This document shows positions 60,858-64,000 of a stretch of DNA of 64,000 nt, piece after piece. This stretch comes from Bryobacterales bacterium (GTDB taxonomy: Bacteria; Acidobacteriota; Terriglobia; Bryobacterales; Bryobacteraceae). The stretch's first letter is position 1, and each line of letters opens with the position of its first letter. The position numbers and the translations under genes were made by a program. The DNA is taken from NCBI GenBank assembly GCA_003170295.1, contig PNAJ01000050.1:43647-107646 (forward strand), in the 5' to 3' direction. The notes under the pieces are model-generated. The model worked only from the letters and a program-made list of their open reading frames with translations. It searched no databases and was not told the origin of the DNA.

Positions 60858-61348
60858 ATCGCAAGGGCGGCGCTTTGATCGAATCCGTGATGATGATGCC
60901 GGTGCTGCTCAGCCTCCTCATCGGCACGGTCGAGCTCGCGCGCGTCTTTTACACCTACTACACGCTCGAAAAAGTGATGTACAATCTGGCCCGCTACATC
61001 GGCACGCAGCAGGGCGTCAATTTTTGCGATCCGGCGGACCCTTTGATTATCGCGGCGGAAAATTACGCGCTCACCGGATCCACCGCTACTGCGCAAGATC
61101 CCGTCGTGCCCGGCCTCACGCCCGCGATGTTTCAAATCGCGATCCAGCGTTACGATCCGGCGGCGCAGGCCATGACTCCGTGCGATTGTTCCGCCGCTGG
61201 TTGCGACACGAGCCAGGGCGGACTCCCGCCGAATTTCATCCAGGTATCGTTGCCCGACGGCTACAGCGTGCAGCCGCTTTTCTGGGGCTTCCGCATCGAT
61301 CCGTTTCCTCTGCGTCCCACCGTAACGGTGCCCAATGGAGGAACCTGA
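60854..61348 (+). CDS. TadE-like minor pilin, first copy
   Basis: 164 residues from ATG 60854 (ATGA overlap). Pseudopilin-like start RKGGALIESVMMMPVLLSLLIG with Glu at the TadE position, then VELARVFYTYYTLEKVMYNLARYIG. Exported domain with CDCSAAGC cysteines. Works with TadF/G in pilus biogenesis. The stop and the next start share a base (TGATG). Confidence 0.85.
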   Translation: MNRKGGALIESVMMMPVLLSLLIGTVELARVFYTYYTLEKVMYNLARYIGTQQGVNFCDPADPLIIAAENYALTGSTATAQDPVVPGLTPAMFQIAIQRYDPAAQAMTPCDCSAAGCDTSQGGLPPNFIQVSLPDGYSVQPLFWGFRIDPFPLRPTVTVPNGGT

Positions 61349-61899
61349 TGACTCGTTCTGTCATCAGCTGCCTACCGAGCCGTGACCGCAGGGAGAGGTG
61401 TTCACGATCCGAGCGAGGCCAAGCCACCATCGAATTCGTCCTCGCCTGGGGAAGCGTGATTCTCCCCCTCACGTTCATGATCGTTTTCACGTCCGAGCTT
61501 CTCTGGATCTGGCACAGCGTCGCCGATTTTACCCGCGATGGCGCGCGCTACGCCGCCACCCATTGCTGGCAGGGGGACGGTTCAAACGTGCTCGACTACA
61601 TGAAGGCCAATGTGCCTCTCATGCCGGACCGGTTCCAGTTTCAGAACGGACCCGCGCAAATCGTCGTCACCTATTTTTCGAAAGACCCCGATTCAGGCAC
61701 GCTCGTCCCGTTCTCCTGTAGCGGCGATTGCAGCACCACGTGTATTCCCGACGTCGTCACGGTCACCGTGACGAATTATCAGTTCTCAACATTCGTGACT
61801 ACGCTCGGCTTGCCTCCCGTCGTGATTCCCGACTTCCATACGTCCGTGCCCGTGGAGAGCGCCGGCTGCGATCCTGAACAAGGAGTCTGTCTCCCATAG
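61348..61899 (+). CDS. TadE-like minor pilin, second copy, with a repeat-encoded N-terminal tail
   Basis: 183 residues from ATG 61348, the only in-frame start before the membrane helix. Residues about 8-17 (SCLPSRDRRERC region) are encoded by an inverted family A repeat at 61371-61396. Then comes the standard RGQATIEFVLAWGSVILPL helix and LLWIWHSVADFTRDGARYAA. Exported part has CSGDCSTTC and a C-terminal cysteine pair. The basic insert lies on the cytosolic side of the helix, where it should be tolerated. Confidence 0.85.
   Translation: MTRSVISCLPSRDRRERCSRSERGQATIEFVLAWGSVILPLTFMIVFTSELLWIWHSVADFTRDGARYAATHCWQGDGSNVLDYMKANVPLMPDRFQFQNGPAQIVVTYFSKDPDSGTLVPFSCSGDCSTTCIPDVVTVTVTNYQFSTFVTTLGLPPVVIPDFHTSVPVESAGCDPEQGVCLP
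61371..61396 (-). repeat. Family A repeat inside a coding sequence (inverted)
   Basis: CTACCGAGCCGTGACCGCAG then GGAG, the reverse complement of the intergenic family A repeats, in frame within the TadE-like gene. Confidence 0.85.
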
Positions 61900-61901
61900 C
61901 C

Positions 61902-63071
61902 ATGCCGATTTCTTTACTCGTCGCATCGTCTGACCCGCACTTTCGCGAATCGATTGCCGAGAGTCTGCTCAACGTGCCCACCGCGAAAATGATCTCCGAG
62001 TATCCGGAGGTCTCCTCGAATCTCTACATCCGTGTGCTGCAAGACCTCGAACGTCACCCCGAAGCGGCCCTCATTGTCGACCTCGCCAGCGATCCCGAAG
62101 GCGCGCTCAAGGTGATGGAGAAAGTGAAGCAGGCCGCGCCCGATCTCTACGTAATTGCGTCGAATTATCACGCCGATGGCGAAACCGTGATCGCCAGCCT
62201 GCGCGCCGGTGCGAATGATTTTCTGGTGCAGCCGCTCAAGCGCATCGAGTTTCGCGACGCCATGGCGCGCCTCGAACGCACTCCACGGCGCACATCGGTT
62301 ACTACCAGCCGCCTCGGCAAAGTGTACAGCTTCCTCGGCGTGAAAGGAGGTGTCGGAACTACCACGCTCGCCGTGAATTTCGCCGGCGTTCTGGCCCAGC
62401 GCAAGCAGCAGGTTGTGCTGGTCGACCTCGATTTCACCGCGAACGAATGCGCCATGCAGACCGGTACTTCGCCGCAGCACTCGCTCACCGAGGTTGGCGA
62501 AAACCTCTCCCGCATGGACCAGGCGCTGTTTGAAGGCTTCGTCACGCGCGACCCTCTTGGCTTCTTTTTGGTTGGCCCTCCGGATCAAGTGGAGCAGCGT
62601 CCCATCTTCACCGAGCCGATGTTCCGCGAGTTCGCGAACTTCCTCGTCGAGAAATACGAATCCGTCGTGATTGACGCCGGCCGCTGGCTTTCCGACGAAG
62701 TGGCGCTCGCGGCATTGCAGAGTTCGAGCACCGTATTCGTCGTCCTGACGCAGGATTTGGCGGCGATTCGCAACGCGCAGCGCTATATTGCCGCGCTTAT
62801 GCGACTCGGCTTCAACCAGGATCAAATCAAAACCGTCGTGAATCGTTATCAGAAGAAGCCTGGCGCCAATCTGGCGACACTCGAACAGATTCAGAGCACA
62901 CTCAACCAGACCGTTTTTTATGGAATCCTGTCGTCGCCTGCCGCGAGCGCCGCACTGAACAAGGGCCGACCGTTCGTCGCCGATCGGGAAGCCGCTGCAG
63001 ATCTCAATCGCGCGTTCAGGGCCTTCGTCGACAAAGCCACGGGCGCGAAGCAAGCACTGAAAACAGCCTAA
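61902..63071 (+). CDS. cpaE: Pilus assembly ATPase CpaE/TadZ
   Basis: 389 residues. A receiver-like domain at 1-120 (atypical: SLLVASSDPHFRESIAESL, VDLASDPEGALKVMEK) followed by a ParA/MinD-like ATPase with deviant Walker A in FLGVKGGVGTTTLAVNFA and Walker B-like VVLVDLDFTANECAMQ. Localises the Tad machine at a pole or site. Two bases after the TadE-like gene, three bases before cpaF. Confidence 0.92.
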   Translation: MPISLLVASSDPHFRESIAESLLNVPTAKMISEYPEVSSNLYIRVLQDLERHPEAALIVDLASDPEGALKVMEKVKQAAPDLYVIASNYHADGETVIASLRAGANDFLVQPLKRIEFRDAMARLERTPRRTSVTTSRLGKVYSFLGVKGGVGTTTLAVNFAGVLAQRKQQVVLVDLDFTANECAMQTGTSPQHSLTEVGENLSRMDQALFEGFVTRDPLGFFLVGPPDQVEQRPIFTEPMFREFANFLVEKYESVVIDAGRWLSDEVALAALQSSSTVFVVLTQDLAAIRNAQRYIAALMRLGFNQDQIKTVVNRYQKKPGANLATLEQIQSTLNQTVFYGILSSPAASAALNKGRPFVADREAAADLNRAFRAFVDKATGAKQALKTA

Positions 63072-63074
63072 ACC

Positions 63075-64000
63075 ATGGGATCTCGCATCACACCTCGCGT
63101 AGGGACCGGAGCCGATCGGTGGTTCGGGATTAAATCCCAAATCCATTCGAAGCTCGTCAACTCCCTCACGCCCGATCAGCTCAAAACCCTCAATAAAGAA
63201 GGTGTGCGCGAACAAATCGGCAATGTAGTCGAGCGGCTCATCTCGGACGAGCAGGTCCCCATGACCGTCGTCGAGCGAGAGCGTCTCATCGAAGAGATCC
63301 TCGATGAAGTCTTCGGCCTCGGTCCTCTCGAGCCTCTGCTGAAGGACGCAACCGTCAGCGACATTCTGGTGAACGGCTTCGATAATATTTACGTTGAACG
63401 CTTCGGCAAACTGGTAGAAACCAACGTGCGATTCAAAGACCAGGCCCACGTCCGCATGATCATCGACCGCATCGTCTCGAACATCGGTCGCCGCATTGAC
63501 GATTCCTCGCCTATCGTCGACGCGCGCCTCGCGGACGGCTCGCGCATGTGCGCGGTCATTCCTCCTTTGTCGCTCATCGGACCGGTGCTCTCCATCCGCC
63601 GCTTCGGCAAAAAGCTCCTCACGACCGAGGATCTGCTGAAAAACGATTCGCTCACGCCCGGCATGCTCGATTTCCTGAGCGGCTGCGTCGAAGCGCGTCT
63701 CAACGTGGTGGTATCCGGCGGTTCGGGCTCCGGCAAAACCACGATGTTGAACACGCTTTCCCGGTTCATCCCGGAAGCCGAGCGCGTTGTCACCATCGAA
63801 GATACGGCGGAGTTGCAGATGCAGCAGGAGAACGTCGTGCGTCTGGAAACGCGCCCCATGAACATCGAAGGCGCAGGCGCAATCACACAGCGCGATCTCG
63901 TGATCAACGCGCTCCGCATGCGTCCGGACCGCATCATCGTGGGCGAATGCCGTGGCCCGGAGGCCTTCGACATGATGCAGGCCATGAACACCGGCCACGA
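63075..64000 (+). CDS. cpaF: Pilus assembly/type IV secretion ATPase CpaF/TadA, cut by window end
   Basis: The first 308 residues. N-terminal domain with [20 protein letters not shown] and [16 protein letters not shown], the catalytic core with Walker [19 protein letters not shown], Asp box [12 protein letters not shown], and [19 protein letters not shown] (Walker B region). Powers pilus extension. The 3' end is outside the window; tadB/tadC are expected next. Confidence 0.93.
   Translation, partial: MGSRITPRVGTGADRWFGIKSQIHSKLVNSLTPDQLKTLNKEGVREQIGNVVERLISDEQVPMTVVERERLIEEILDEVFGLGPLEPLLKDATVSDILVNGFDNIYVERFGKLVETNVRFKDQAHVRMIIDRIVSNIGRRIDDSSPIVDARLADGSRMCAVIPPLSLIGPVLSIRRFGKKLLTTEDLLKNDSLTPGMLDFLSGCVEARLNVVVSGGSGSGKTTMLNTLSRFIPEAERVVTIEDTAELQMQQENVVRLETRPMNIEGAGAITQRDLVINALRMRPDRIIVGECRGPEAFDMMQAMNTGH

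Noticed and set aside
61914..63998. A 694-codon open frame on the minus strand opposite cpaE and cpaF
   Set aside because: It is antisense to two clear ATPase genes, its protein is rich in His/Glu/Arg without any domain, and long antisense frames are expected at this GC content.

Overview
The window looks like a chromosomal segment of a Gram-negative, GC-rich bacterium, most probably an Acidobacteriota member close to Solibacter/Bryobacterales. The support is a C-terminal domain at 51243-51540 of the kind catalogued as the 'Solibacter uncharacterized C-terminal domain' (TIGR03437), an Oar-like TonB receptor, several Tat-exported sugar-isomerase-like TIM barrels, an Omp85/TamB envelope operon, and very many short palindromic repeats between genes. 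This placement comes from recognising protein families, not from a database search.

Layout. 1-3070: a decayed (or mis-sequenced) TonB-dependent receptor and a frameshifted small exported protein. 3079-5917: a Tat-exported TIM barrel, a glycosyltransferase and a MoeB/ThiF-type E1 enzyme. 6039-13620: a tightly coupled envelope operon of a 7-POTRA Omp85 protein, a SurA-like chaperone without a PPIase domain, and TamB. 13943-17535: two group II PLP decarboxylases around an ArsR-SRPBCC pair that has its own promoter and operator. 17696-23025: a two-component locus (OmpR-type regulator, stand-alone receiver, porin, type-1 copper protein, histidine kinase). 23157-25947: an ECF-like sigma factor with a small membrane protein, then two coupled Tat TIM barrels. 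26057-30055: a MEDS-domain histidine kinase, a frameshifted metallophosphoesterase and a class C serine hydrolase. 30246-32629: tetraheme cytochrome, four-cluster ferredoxin and NrfD, a quinone-linked redox module with no catalytic subunit in view. 32655-32730: tRNA-Thr(CGU). 32855-38972: hydrolases, an HPt protein, ribokinase, a sugar transporter and an M20 peptidase. 39259-41879: a two-subunit molybdenum hydroxylase. 42256-51231: housekeeping (spermidine-synthase-like membrane protein, DDAH, MtgA, CinA, PgpA, YacG, RimO, MsrA). 51243-54188: a large beta-propeller surface protein. 54288-64000: a Tad/Flp pilus locus (TPR lipoprotein, Flp pilin, polytopic membrane protein, CpaB, CpaC, TadG-like, two TadE-like, CpaE, CpaF), cut by the window end.

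Genes are often coupled by 1-4 base stop/start overlaps (ATGA, TTGA, GTGA, TGATG). The most distinctive non-coding signal is at least six families of short palindromic repeats (called A-F here). Family A and F copies are also arranged as inverted pairs, and one A copy lies inside the translated N-terminus of a TadE-like pilus protein. I saw no CRISPR array, prophage, transposase or rRNA.
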